From an uncultured Oscillospiraceae bacterium (GTDB lineage: Bacteria > Bacillota > Clostridia > Oscillospirales > Oscillospiraceae), in NCBI GenBank assembly GCA_934589065.1, contig CAKTNN010000053.1, positions 1 through 9,362 on the forward strand: 9,362 bases of DNA, written 5' to 3'. Position numbers and translations under genes: made by a program. The notes below the pieces were generated by a model. That model was given only the letters and a program-made list of their open reading frames with translations. It was not told the DNA's origin and did no database searches. Shown here one piece after another: positions 1-7,048 of this stretch; positions within the stretch are counted from its first letter, which is position 1, and every line of letters starts with the position of its first letter.

Positions 1-48
1 GCCCGGAAGAAGAGCAGCATGACCCTGAAGCTGAACAAGCTGGCCTGA
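1..48 (+). CDS. C-terminal end of an unidentified gene (partial)
   Basis: Frame 1 reads through the left edge as ARKKSSMTLKLNKLA and stops at TGA 46-48. The tail is short, basic and not recognisable. The choice of frame is an inference: a strong terminator begins 15 bases after this stop, as expected for the end of a transcription unit. Frame 3 is also open from the left edge, but it runs through the terminator and into recG. No function can be assigned. Confidence 0.45.
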   Translation, partial: ARKKSSMTLKLNKLA

Positions 49-63
49 GTTCTCTGAAAATAT

Positions 64-96
64 CTCCTTCCGAGCGTAGCTTGGAGGGAGTTTTTT
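64..96 (+). terminator. Rho-independent terminator after the left-edge gene
   Basis: A 12-bp stem (64-75 with 79-90, two G-U wobbles) closes a three-base GTA loop and is followed directly by six Ts (91-96). This is a textbook intrinsic terminator for the gene ending at 48. Only 17 bases separate the T-tract from the recG ribosome binding site, leaving almost no room for a separate recG promoter downstream of it. Confidence 0.85.
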
Positions 97-126
97 CATT
101 TTATCGCCGCATGAGGAGGGAAAAAC

Positions 127-2175
127 GTGGCAAAGCGAACAGATCCCGTTACCAGTCTAAAAGGGGTTGGCCCTGCAAAGGCAAAGCTTTTGCAGGCACT
201 GAATATCGTCACCCTGGGGGACCTTATATGCCATTTCCCCAGGGGCTATGAAGACCGGACGAAGGAAAGCTGCATTGCCGAGCTGATGGCGGATACCCCT
301 GCCTGCTTCCGGGCGGTGGTGATGTCCACGCCCAGAACGGCCCACATCCGCAAGGGCCTGGATCTTACCCGGGTGCAGGTGGCAGATCATTCCGGCAGGC
401 TGACCCTGACCTTCTTTAACTCCCGTTTTGCGGCGGAAAATCTGGAATACGGCAGAGAATATGTGTTTTACGGCACGCTTTCCGGGGATTTTTCCGGTTA
501 CGGAATGACGAACCCCATTTTTGAAGCGCCGGATGCCCCTGCCGTGGCGACCCGCCGGGTAATGCCTATTTATCCGCTGACGGCGGGGCTTACCAATGCC
601 GCCCTTGCCAAGCTGGTGGCCCAGGCCCTTGCCGTGTGTGAAATGCCGGAGGAAATTCTGCCGCCGGAAATCCGGGAAAAATTCCATATTCTCCCGGCGG
701 AAACAGCCTATCGGGCCATCCACAGTCCTCGGGATATGGAGGAAGCGGAAAGGGCCAGAAAGCGGCTGATTTTCGAGGAGTTTTTCGTGTTTTCAGCCGG
801 GTTGTCCCTGATGCGGGCCAGCCGCGCCATGAAAAAGGCAGCGCCCTATCAGTGCATGGAAATGGATGAATTCTATGCCGCCCTCCCCTTTGCCCTGACG
901 GGCGCCCAGAAACGGGCGGTGGAGGAAATCCTGGGAGACTTCCGACGGGGAACCCCAATGAACCGGCTGGTTCAGGGAGACGTGGGCAGCGGAAAGACCA
1001 TGGTAGCGGCAGCAAGTGCCTACTGCGCCGCCAGAAACGGCTGCCAGACTGCCCTGATGGCCCCTACGGAAATCCTGGCAGAGCAGCACTATGCCTCTCT
1101 GAGCAGGCTCTTTGCGCCCCTGGGAATTTCTGTGGCACTGCTGACCGGTTCTCAGACGGCAAAGGAAAAGCGGGAAATCCGCCAGCGCATTGCCTCCAAA
1201 GAGGCAATGGTGATTGTGGGCACCCATGCCCTGATTTCCGAGAGCACGGTGTTTGCAAACTTGGGCCTGGTAATCACCGATGAGCAGCACCGGTTCGGCG
1301 TTGACCAGCGCAGCAGACTCAGCGCCAAGGGAGACTCGCCCCACCTGCTGGTGATGTCCGCAACGCCGATCCCCAGGACCCTGGCGCTGCTGATGTACGG
1401 CGATCTGGAGGTTTCCGTATTGGACGAGCTGCCCCCCGGACGCCAGACGGTGGAAACCTTCCTGGTGGGGGAGAGCTACCGGGCCAGACTCAATGCCTTT
1501 ATCCGCAAGCAGGTAGCCGAGGGACACCAGGCCTTTGTGGTCTGCCCGGCGGTGGAGGAAAACCAGGAGCTGGACATTAAGGCGGCCTCAGCCTGGGCGC
1601 AGACGCTGCAGCAGACGGTGTTTCCCGACCTGCGGGTGAGCCTGCTTCACGGGCAGATGAAGGGGGCGGAAAAGGAGCACACCATGGCCCTGTTTGCCCA
1701 GGGCCAGGCGGATGTGCTGGTGGCGACTACGGTGATAGAAGTCGGTGTGGATGTGCCCAACGCAACCTTAATGGTCATAGAGGACGCAGACCGGTTCGGT
1801 CTGAGCCAGCTCCACCAGCTCCGGGGCCGGGTAGGCCGGGGCAGCGCCAAGAGCTACTGCGTCATGACCACCCATAACCGCAGCCCGGAAACCCTCTCCA
1901 GACTCAAGGCGCTGTGCAAAACCAACGACGGCTTTCAAATCGCAGAGGAGGATCTGAAGCTTCGGGGGCCGGGAGATTTCTTCGGCTCCCGGCAGTCCGG
2001 CCTTCCGGCCTTCCGGGTGGCGGATCTCAGCATGGATATGGGAACCCTCCGGGATGCCCAGCAGGCCTCCATGGAGTGGATTGAAGCCTGGGGCGCCTCG
2101 GATACGCCGGAGGCTCTGGCTCTGCGGGCACGGGTGCGGGCGCTGTTTGACCGGGCAGAGGGCACAATGAACTGA
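127..2175 (+). CDS. recG: ATP-dependent DNA helicase RecG
   Basis: RecG is the superfamily 2 double-stranded DNA translocase that remodels stalled forks, R-loops and Holliday junctions during recombination and repair. The 682-residue length is typical of Gram-positive RecG. The N-terminal part has the helix-hairpin-helix-like segment LKGVGPAKAKLL (from residue 11) and the OB-fold wedge region with FFN at 96-98. The helicase core shows Walker A GDVGSGKT (284-291), the DEQHRFG motif II (385-391), SATPIPRTL motif III (411-419) and motif VI QLHQLRGRVGRG (561-572). The C-terminal GPGDFFGSRQSGLP is also characteristic. The start is GTG at 127, supported by AGGAGG at 114-119 with seven bases of spacing. 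It is flanked by terminators on both sides and so appears to be a single-gene unit, unless it is read through from upstream. All motifs are intact. Confidence 0.97.
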   Translation: MAKRTDPVTSLKGVGPAKAKLLQALNIVTLGDLICHFPRGYEDRTKESCIAELMADTPACFRAVVMSTPRTAHIRKGLDLTRVQVADHSGRLTLTFFNSRFAAENLEYGREYVFYGTLSGDFSGYGMTNPIFEAPDAPAVATRRVMPIYPLTAGLTNAALAKLVAQALAVCEMPEEILPPEIREKFHILPAETAYRAIHSPRDMEEAERARKRLIFEEFFVFSAGLSLMRASRAMKKAAPYQCMEMDEFYAALPFALTGAQKRAVEEILGDFRRGTPMNRLVQGDVGSGKTMVAAASAYCAARNGCQTALMAPTEILAEQHYASLSRLFAPLGISVALLTGSQTAKEKREIRQRIASKEAMVIVGTHALISESTVFANLGLVITDEQHRFGVDQRSRLSAKGDSPHLLVMSATPIPRTLALLMYGDLEVSVLDELPPGRQTVETFLVGESYRARLNAFIRKQVAEGHQAFVVCPAVEENQELDIKAASAWAQTLQQTVFPDLRVSLLHGQMKGAEKEHTMALFAQGQADVLVATTVIEVGVDVPNATLMVIEDADRFGLSQLHQLRGRVGRGSAKSYCVMTTHNRSPETLSRLKALCKTNDGFQIAEEDLKLRGPGDFFGSRQSGLPAFRVADLSMDMGTLRDAQQASMEWIEAWGASDTPEALALRARVRALFDRAEGTMN

Positions 2176-2205
2176 AAAAGAGACGGCAGCGTTTCACATT
2201 TCCTT

Positions 2206-2256
2206 AATACTTCCGGAAGAATTGCCTTTTTTTGGCGTTGTCCCGGAAGTATTTTT
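2206..2256 (+). terminator. Terminator after recG
   Basis: A perfect 11-bp inverted repeat, AATACTTCCGG (2206-2216) with CCGGAAGTATT (2243-2253), is followed by more Ts (2254-2256) and then GTTT. The 26-base loop contains a smaller GCC-T7-GGC hairpin (about 2224-2236). The position, 30 bases after the recG stop, fits an intrinsic terminator. The reverse orientation lacks a T-tract, so it should act only on the plus strand. Confidence 0.75.
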
Positions 2257-2284
2257 GTTTGGAACGGAAAAAATAAAAAAAGAG

Positions 2285-2313
2285 TTGTAAGTTTCGTGTT
2301 TCTGTTGTAAAAT
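2285..2313 (+). promoter_or_regulatory. Probable sigma-A promoter of gpmI
   Basis: A -35-like TTGTAA (2285-2290) and a -10-like TAAAAT (2308-2313) are separated by 17 bases in an A/T-rich stretch just after the recG terminator. An overlapping TAATAC (2313-2318) could serve as an alternative -10. Transcription would start near 2320, giving a leader of about 55 bases before gpmI. The call rests on consensus match and position only. Confidence 0.55.
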
Positions 2314-2374
2314 AATACGACTGGTAAACTGCATTCTGAACATTCTTATCTGTTTATTGGAGGTATTACTTATT

Positions 2375-3937
2375 ATGGAGAAACCCATTGTACTGGTAAT
2401 TATGGACGGCGTGGGCAAAGGCGACGGCGGCAGCGGCGACGCTGTAAAGAATGCCAACACCCCCACCTTGGATAATCTGCTGGCAACCTGCCCCCACACC
2501 TATCTGAAGGCCCACGGCACGGCAGTCGGCCTGCCCACCGATGACGATATGGGCAACAGCGAAGTGGGCCACAATGCCCTTGGCTGCGGTCAGGTTTATT
2601 CCCAGGGCGCAAAGCTGGTGAGCGAGTCCATTGAAAATGGCTCTCTTTACCAGAGCGAAACCTGGAAAAAGCTGCTTGCCAACGCCGTTTCCGGCAAGGC
2701 ACTGCATTTTTTGGGGCTGCTGTCTGACGGCAATGTTCATTCCAACATCTCCCACCTGATCGCCATGCTGAAGCAGGCGCACAAGGAAGGGGCAAAGAAG
2801 GTCTACTGCCACATCCTGCTGGATGGCCGTGATGTTCCCGCTACCTCCGCTCTGGAGTATGTGGACCAACTGGAAAAGGTTCTCTCCCAGCTCAATACCC
2901 AGGGCTGTGACTACGCCATTGCCTCCGGCGGCGGTCGTATGAAGATCACCATGGACCGTTACGAGGCCAACTGGCCCATGGTAGAGGCCGGCTGGCGCAC
3001 CCACGTAGAGGGCAAGGGCCGGATGTTCTCCTCTGCCAAGGAAGCCATTGAAACCTATCGGGCAGAAACCGGCTGCATTGACCAGGATCTTCCCGCATTT
3101 GTTGTGGAACGGAACGGCGCACCCGTTGCCAAGATTGCAAACGGTGACAGCGTGATCCTCTTCAACTTCCGGGGCGACCGTGCCCAGGAAATCTCCCTGG
3201 CCTTTGACCGGAAGGATTTTGACAAGTTTGACCGGGGCGACTACCAGGGCGTTCTCTTTGCCGGTATGCTGCAGTACGATGGCGACCTGAAAATCCCCAC
3301 CGACTATCTGGTGCAGCCCCCTGTGATTAAGAATACCCTTACCGAGGTGCTGTGCAAGGCCGGCATCCACGAGTATGCCCTGTCCGAGACCCAGAAGTTC
3401 GGCCACGTGACCTACTTCTGGAACGGCAACCGCTCCGGCAAGGTGGACGAGAACCTGGAGGTTTACGAAGAGGTTCCCTCCGATGTGATCCCCTTTGAGC
3501 AGGCTCCTGCCATGAAGTCCAAGGAAATCACCGAAAAAATGGTGGAGAACATGGCTTCCCACAAGTTCCAGTTCCTGCGCTGCAACTATCCCAACGGCGA
3601 TATGGTGGGCCACACCGGTGTGTATGATGCCGTTGTCTACGCCATGGAGTGTGTGGATAAGGGCCTGAAGGCAATCCTGGAGGCTGCCGACAAGTATGGC
3701 TACACCGTGCTCGTCACCGCCGACCACGGCAATGCCGACCAGATGACCGAAACCAAGAAGGGCGTTACCTCCGTCCGTACCGCCCATTCTCTGAACCCCG
3801 TGCCCTTCATCATCTATGATAAGGATCACGATTGGACCATTAAGGAAGGCCACTACGGCCTGGCAAACGTGGCCCCCACTGTGGTCAAGATGATGGGCTT
3901 GACCGCTCCCTCCTGCTGGGAGGAAAGCATGGTCTAA
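2375..3937 (+). CDS. gpmI: 2,3-bisphosphoglycerate-independent phosphoglycerate mutase
   Basis: GpmI interconverts 3-phosphoglycerate and 2-phosphoglycerate in glycolysis and gluconeogenesis in the cytoplasm. It is a Mn-dependent member of the alkaline phosphatase superfamily. The 520-residue protein begins MEKPIVLVIMDGVG, where Asp11 is the expected first metal ligand. The catalytic serine is Ser62 in DDDMGNSEVGHNALG, the same number as in the Bacillus stearothermophilus enzyme. Further metal ligands appear as Asp409 and His413 (NGDMVGHTG), Asp450-His451 (ADHGNAD) and a later His471 (RTAHS). I chose ATG 2375 over an in-frame TTG at 2357 because GGAGGT (2359-2364) lies between them and serves the ATG. 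The gene has its own probable promoter and follows the recG terminator. All catalytic residues are present. Confidence 0.97.
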   Translation: MEKPIVLVIMDGVGKGDGGSGDAVKNANTPTLDNLLATCPHTYLKAHGTAVGLPTDDDMGNSEVGHNALGCGQVYSQGAKLVSESIENGSLYQSETWKKLLANAVSGKALHFLGLLSDGNVHSNISHLIAMLKQAHKEGAKKVYCHILLDGRDVPATSALEYVDQLEKVLSQLNTQGCDYAIASGGGRMKITMDRYEANWPMVEAGWRTHVEGKGRMFSSAKEAIETYRAETGCIDQDLPAFVVERNGAPVAKIANGDSVILFNFRGDRAQEISLAFDRKDFDKFDRGDYQGVLFAGMLQYDGDLKIPTDYLVQPPVIKNTLTEVLCKAGIHEYALSETQKFGHVTYFWNGNRSGKVDENLEVYEEVPSDVIPFEQAPAMKSKEITEKMVENMASHKFQFLRCNYPNGDMVGHTGVYDAVVYAMECVDKGLKAILEAADKYGYTVLVTADHGNADQMTETKKGVTSVRTAHSLNPVPFIIYDKDHDWTIKEGHYGLANVAPTVVKMMGLTAPSCWEESMV

Positions 3938-3954
3938 TGGATCGGGGTACAGAT

Positions 3955-3983
3955 GGCTTCCCGCCCGGAAGAGCGGGGAAGCC
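3955..3983 (+). other. Hairpin in the gpmI-yloU gap
   Basis: GGCTTCCCGC (3955-3964) pairs with GCGGGGAAGCC (3973-3983), giving ten base pairs with one bulged G around an eight-base loop. No T-tract follows (the next bases are GCCCCATCCCC), so it is not a standard terminator. It lies in the 81-base gap before the Asp23-family gene and may be an RNA processing or stability element, or a weak attenuator. That role is inferred. Confidence 0.5.
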
Positions 3984-4018
3984 GCCCCATCCCCTATATT
4001 TTAACAGGAGGACTATCT

Positions 4019-4372
4019 ATGATCCGTCATGAAAATGAAAACGGCAGTGTGAATGTCAGCACCGGTGTCTACACCGGCATTGTAGGTACGGCTGCTTCCA
4101 ATTGCTTCGGCGTCAAGGGCATGGCTGCCCGCAGCGTCAAGGATGGCGTTTACCGTCTGCTGCGCAAGGAGTCTGTGGATAAGGGCGTCCGGGTCACCTT
4201 CAACGAGGATGACTCCATTTCCATTGACCTGCACATCATTGTGGATAACGGCGTGAACCTGTCCGCCGTAGGCAGCTCGATTATTTCCGAGGTCCGCTAT
4301 GTTGTTACCAAGTGTACCGGCACCCAGGTTCGTGCCGTGAACGTCTATATCGATTCTATGATGATCGGTTAA
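4019..4372 (+). CDS. yloU: Asp23/Gls24 family envelope stress-response protein (YloU-like)
   Basis: This 117-residue protein matches the Asp23/Gls24 (DUF322) family. Landmarks are the N-terminal VNVSTGVYTGIVGTAASNCFGVKGMA, the middle VRVTFNEDDSISIDLHIIVDNGVNL, and the closing VRAVNVYIDSM. Family members are small alpha/beta proteins; Staphylococcus Asp23 is associated with the membrane and cell-envelope stress, and YloU-type members are usually encoded just before the fatty acid kinase gene, as here. The start is ATG 4019, with AGGAGG at 4006-4011 and seven bases of spacing. An in-frame ATG at 3953 would add a Pro/Arg-rich stretch unlike the family and encoded by the hairpin, so I rejected it. 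The gap to fakA is 19 bases, indicating one transcript. The biochemical function is not well defined. Confidence 0.92.
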   Translation: MIRHENENGSVNVSTGVYTGIVGTAASNCFGVKGMAARSVKDGVYRLLRKESVDKGVRVTFNEDDSISIDLHIIVDNGVNLSAVGSSIISEVRYVVTKCTGTQVRAVNVYIDSMMIG

Positions 4373-4391
4373 TTTTCGGAGGTGTAAACAA

Positions 4392-6023
4392 TTGAGGCAG
4401 ACCATCAACGGGGCTGAGCTGAGAAGGATGATCATCAGCGCAGCCGCCGCCATCGAGATCCACAAGCAGGATCTGAATGAATTGAACGTGTTCCCGGTTC
4501 CTGATGGAGATACCGGAACCAATATGTCCATGACCATCAATTCCGCATCCGCCGACCTGCGCAAGGCGGAGGATCCGGATCTGTATGCTGCATCCAAGAT
4601 TGCCGCTTCTGCCATGCTCCGAGGCGCTCGGGGCAATTCCGGTGTCATCCTGTCCCTGCTGTTCCGGGGACTGTCCCGGAAGCTCAAGGGCAGCCAGGTT
4701 TGCGACGGCGTGCTGTGGGCCCAGGCCCTGCAGGAGGGCGTAGACGCTGCCTATAAGGCGGTTATGAAGCCCGCTGAGGGCACGATTCTCACCGTGTCCC
4801 GGCTGGCTGCCGCCAAGGCAATGGAAGCTGCCCAGGAGAACAACCACATTGAGTTTGTTCAGGAGGCTGCCATTGAGGAAGCAAAGGCAGCTTTGGCAGA
4901 TACCGTCAACCAGAACCCGGTGCTGAAAAAGGCCGGTGTGGTGGATGCCGGCGGCAAGGGTTGGGTTTTGGTGCTGGAAGCAATGCTCAGCGCGCTGCGG
5001 GGCGAGGATATCGCCGCTCCGGAGGTATCCGGGGAGACTGCGGTAAAGGAGCAGGCAGACTTCTCTGATTTCAATACGGAGGATATTACTTTCTCCTACT
5101 GCACGGAGTTTATCATTTCCCGGGAGAATGACCGGGATCCCGAGGAGCTCCGGGCCTTTCTCAATGAGCTGGGCGACAGCCTGGTGCTGGTGGACGACGA
5201 GGAGATCATCAAGGTGCACGTCCACACCAATGACCCCGGCGCGGCCCTCCATGAGGCGATCAATTACGGCAGCTTCGTCACCGTAAAGGTGGAGAATATG
5301 CGCCTGCAGCACACCGAAAAGGTGATGAACGAAAAGGATCTGGCACCCAAGATTGCACAGCCCGAAAAGCCCATCGGTGTGGTTTCCGTCTGCGCCGGTG
5401 CGGGCCTGGCAGACGTATTTACCAATCTGGGGGTTGACCAGATTATCTCCGGCGGTCAGACCATGAATCCCAGCACCCAGGATATCCTGGAGGCGGTGAA
5501 CAAGGTCCCCGCAGAGACCGTTTTCGTCCTGCCCAACAATAAGAACATCATCATGGCTGCCCAGCAGGTGGATGCCCTGACCCCCAAGAATGTGGTGGTC
5601 ATCGGCAGCAAGACCGTGCCCCAGGGCGTTACCGCCATGCTGAACTTCAACCCCGAAGGCTCCGTAGAGGAGAATACCGAAGCAATGACCGATGTGCTGG
5701 GCTCTGTGGAGACCATGCAGATCACTTATGCTGCCCGGAATTCCGACTTTGACGGCTACGATATCCACGAGGGCGACTATCTGGCAATGACCGGAAAGGG
5801 CCTGTTCGGAACCAGCAAGGATATTACGGTGCTGCTCAAGGGCCTGGCAGAAACGGTTCGGGACGAGGGCCGGGAGTTTGTCACCATCTATTACGGCGCA
5901 GATACCAAGGAAAAGCATGCCCAGAAGGCTGCGGACCTCTTTGCCGATATCTGCCCCAATGCAGATGTAAACCTCATTAATGGCGGTCAGCCTGTATACT
6001 ATTACATGATTTCCGCTGAATAA
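4392..6023 (+). CDS. fakA: Fatty acid kinase catalytic subunit FakA (DAK phosphatase/YloV family)
   Basis: FakA phosphorylates fatty acids held by a FakB (DegV-type) carrier, giving acyl-phosphates for phospholipid synthesis. The 543-residue protein has the three-part FakA layout. An N-terminal DhaL-type ATP-binding domain (about 1-200) contains LNVFPVPDGDTGTNM with Mg-binding Asp38 and Asp40, and GARGNSG at 78-84. A middle domain carries Cys237 and the HVHTNDPG motif (His276 and His278), positions that appear to match the conserved Cys/His group of Staphylococcus FakA. A C-terminal DegV-like domain (from about 315) includes ISGGQTMNPST and FVLPNNKNI. The start is TTG 4392, decided by GGAGGTG at 4378-4384 with seven bases of spacing and by the family N-terminus. 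No FakB gene is in the window, which is usual since carriers are often encoded elsewhere. Confidence 0.94.
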   Translation: MRQTINGAELRRMIISAAAAIEIHKQDLNELNVFPVPDGDTGTNMSMTINSASADLRKAEDPDLYAASKIAASAMLRGARGNSGVILSLLFRGLSRKLKGSQVCDGVLWAQALQEGVDAAYKAVMKPAEGTILTVSRLAAAKAMEAAQENNHIEFVQEAAIEEAKAALADTVNQNPVLKKAGVVDAGGKGWVLVLEAMLSALRGEDIAAPEVSGETAVKEQADFSDFNTEDITFSYCTEFIISRENDRDPEELRAFLNELGDSLVLVDDEEIIKVHVHTNDPGAALHEAINYGSFVTVKVENMRLQHTEKVMNEKDLAPKIAQPEKPIGVVSVCAGAGLADVFTNLGVDQIISGGQTMNPSTQDILEAVNKVPAETVFVLPNNKNIIMAAQQVDALTPKNVVVIGSKTVPQGVTAMLNFNPEGSVEENTEAMTDVLGSVETMQITYAARNSDFDGYDIHEGDYLAMTGKGLFGTSKDITVLLKGLAETVRDEGREFVTIYYGADTKEKHAQKAADLFADICPNADVNLINGGQPVYYYMISAE

Positions 6024-6032
6024 GGGGATAAG

Positions 6033-6119
6033 GGAGCCGTTAAAAACGCTCGTTTATGGAAAACCGGTACGACGCTGTGCCGGGAACGCTGTTGACGAAT
6101 TTTTTAACGGCTCCTTTTT
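6033..6119 (+). terminator. Nested palindrome/terminator after fakA
   Basis: GGAGCCGTTAAAAA (6033-6046) and its perfect complement (6101-6114) form a 14-bp stem followed by TTTTT (6115-6119). The 54-base interior holds a second hairpin, CCGGTAC (6064-6070) with GTGCCGG (6077-6083), seven pairs including one G-U. Its place, nine bases after the fakA stop, and the T-tract support transcription termination. The large structured interior and the position next to the following ribosome binding site are unusual. Confidence 0.75.
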
Positions 6120-6137
6120 GAAAAAAGGAGTGCGCCT

Positions 6138-6980
6138 ATGAAGCAGTTCCCGGAGGGTGGGGCCATTGGCAAAACCGTTAAGCTGGCCCGTTCCGTTGCC
6201 CAATTGAATATTCCCTTTCGGGCAGCCTACGGGGCGTACTTTCTGATTTTGTCCATGTTTCCGGCGCTGCTGCTGATTTTAAGCTGCCTGCGCTACACGG
6301 GCCTTACGGTGCAGGATCTGACAGGGGTTTTAGGCTATGTGCTCCCGGAGGCCCTGGTGGAGACGGCGGAGGAACTGATTTACAATACCTACCGCAATGC
6401 CACCTCTGCTGTAACGGGCGTATCGGTGCTGACCCTTCTGTGGTCTTCCAGCAAGGGTGTGTATGGCCTGCTTACAGGGCTCAATGCCGTGTACGAGGTG
6501 CAGGAGGACCGGGGCTATGTCTATACCAGGGGCATCAGCGTTTTGTATGCGGTGCTGTTTCTGGCGGTTTTGGTGCTGACACTGGTGCTCCACGTGTTTG
6601 GAAACGCCATTGTGGATGTGATTTACGGCATTCAGAACCCCATCATCATGTTCCTGGCAGATCTGATTGACCTTCACGGCATTGTGCTGCTGGCGGTGCA
6701 AACCCTTCTGTTTACGGCGGTGTATATGGTGTTGCCTAACAAGCGCAACGGGTTTTGGAACAGCCTGCCGGGGGCTATGTTTTCGGCGGTGGGCTGGGCG
6801 GCCTTTTCCTCGGTGTATTCCATCTACGTCACTCATTTTTCCAAAATTTCCAATATTTATGGCTCCGTGTATGCGGTTGCCATCAGTATGCTGTGGCTTT
6901 ACTTCTGTATCTGCATCCTGCTGTATGGCGGAGCGCTGAATAAGTATGTGGCCCAGTGGAGAAATGGAAACAAGGTGTGA
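6138..6980 (+). CDS. YihY/BrkB family (UPF0761-type) inner membrane protein
   Basis: The 280-residue protein is a polytopic membrane protein of the YihY/virulence factor BrkB family, once annotated as ribonuclease BN, an assignment later shown to be wrong. About six hydrophobic segments are visible, near residues 30-52, 92-114, 134-157, 180-199, 209-232 and 243-266. The family signature is strong in the second half: VLPNKRNGFWNSLPGAMFSAVGW (198-220) and FSKISNIYGSVYAVAISMLWLYFCICILLYGGALN (234-268). The molecular function is not established. The start is ATG 6138, with AAAGGAG (6124-6130) and seven bases of spacing. No promoter is visible between the preceding T-tract and the ribosome binding site, so expression may depend on read-through or on a start site inside the palindrome. 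The next gene starts 68 bases later and may be cotranscribed. Confidence 0.9.
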   Translation: MKQFPEGGAIGKTVKLARSVAQLNIPFRAAYGAYFLILSMFPALLLILSCLRYTGLTVQDLTGVLGYVLPEALVETAEELIYNTYRNATSAVTGVSVLTLLWSSSKGVYGLLTGLNAVYEVQEDRGYVYTRGISVLYAVLFLAVLVLTLVLHVFGNAIVDVIYGIQNPIIMFLADLIDLHGIVLLAVQTLLFTAVYMVLPNKRNGFWNSLPGAMFSAVGWAAFSSVYSIYVTHFSKISNIYGSVYAVAISMLWLYFCICILLYGGALNKYVAQWRNGNKV

Positions 6981-7048
6981 AGATTCATCCCTGGGAAATA
7001 AACTGTTCACACTGTCTTTTTATGCTGGAACCATAGGGGGCGGGGGAA

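Noticed and set aside
3..251. Frame 3 open from the left edge through the terminator into recG
   Set aside because: It would require translation through a strong terminator and overlaps the recG start in another frame; the frame 1 end at 48 fits the terminator better.
2366..3853. A 495-codon open frame on the minus strand opposite gpmI
   Set aside because: It mirrors the codon bias of gpmI, has no ribosome binding site, and its translation is a low-complexity Gly/Val/His-rich sequence unlike any family. The plus strand encodes an intact enzyme.
4356..5918. A 520-codon open frame on the minus strand opposite fakA
   Set aside because: Same cause: a codon-bias shadow of fakA with no recognisable domains, while fakA has all family motifs.
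6092..6120. TTGACG inside the palindrome interior as a -35 for the YihY gene
   Set aside because: At 16-18 bases downstream there is only the GC-rich arm and T-tract, with no acceptable -10.
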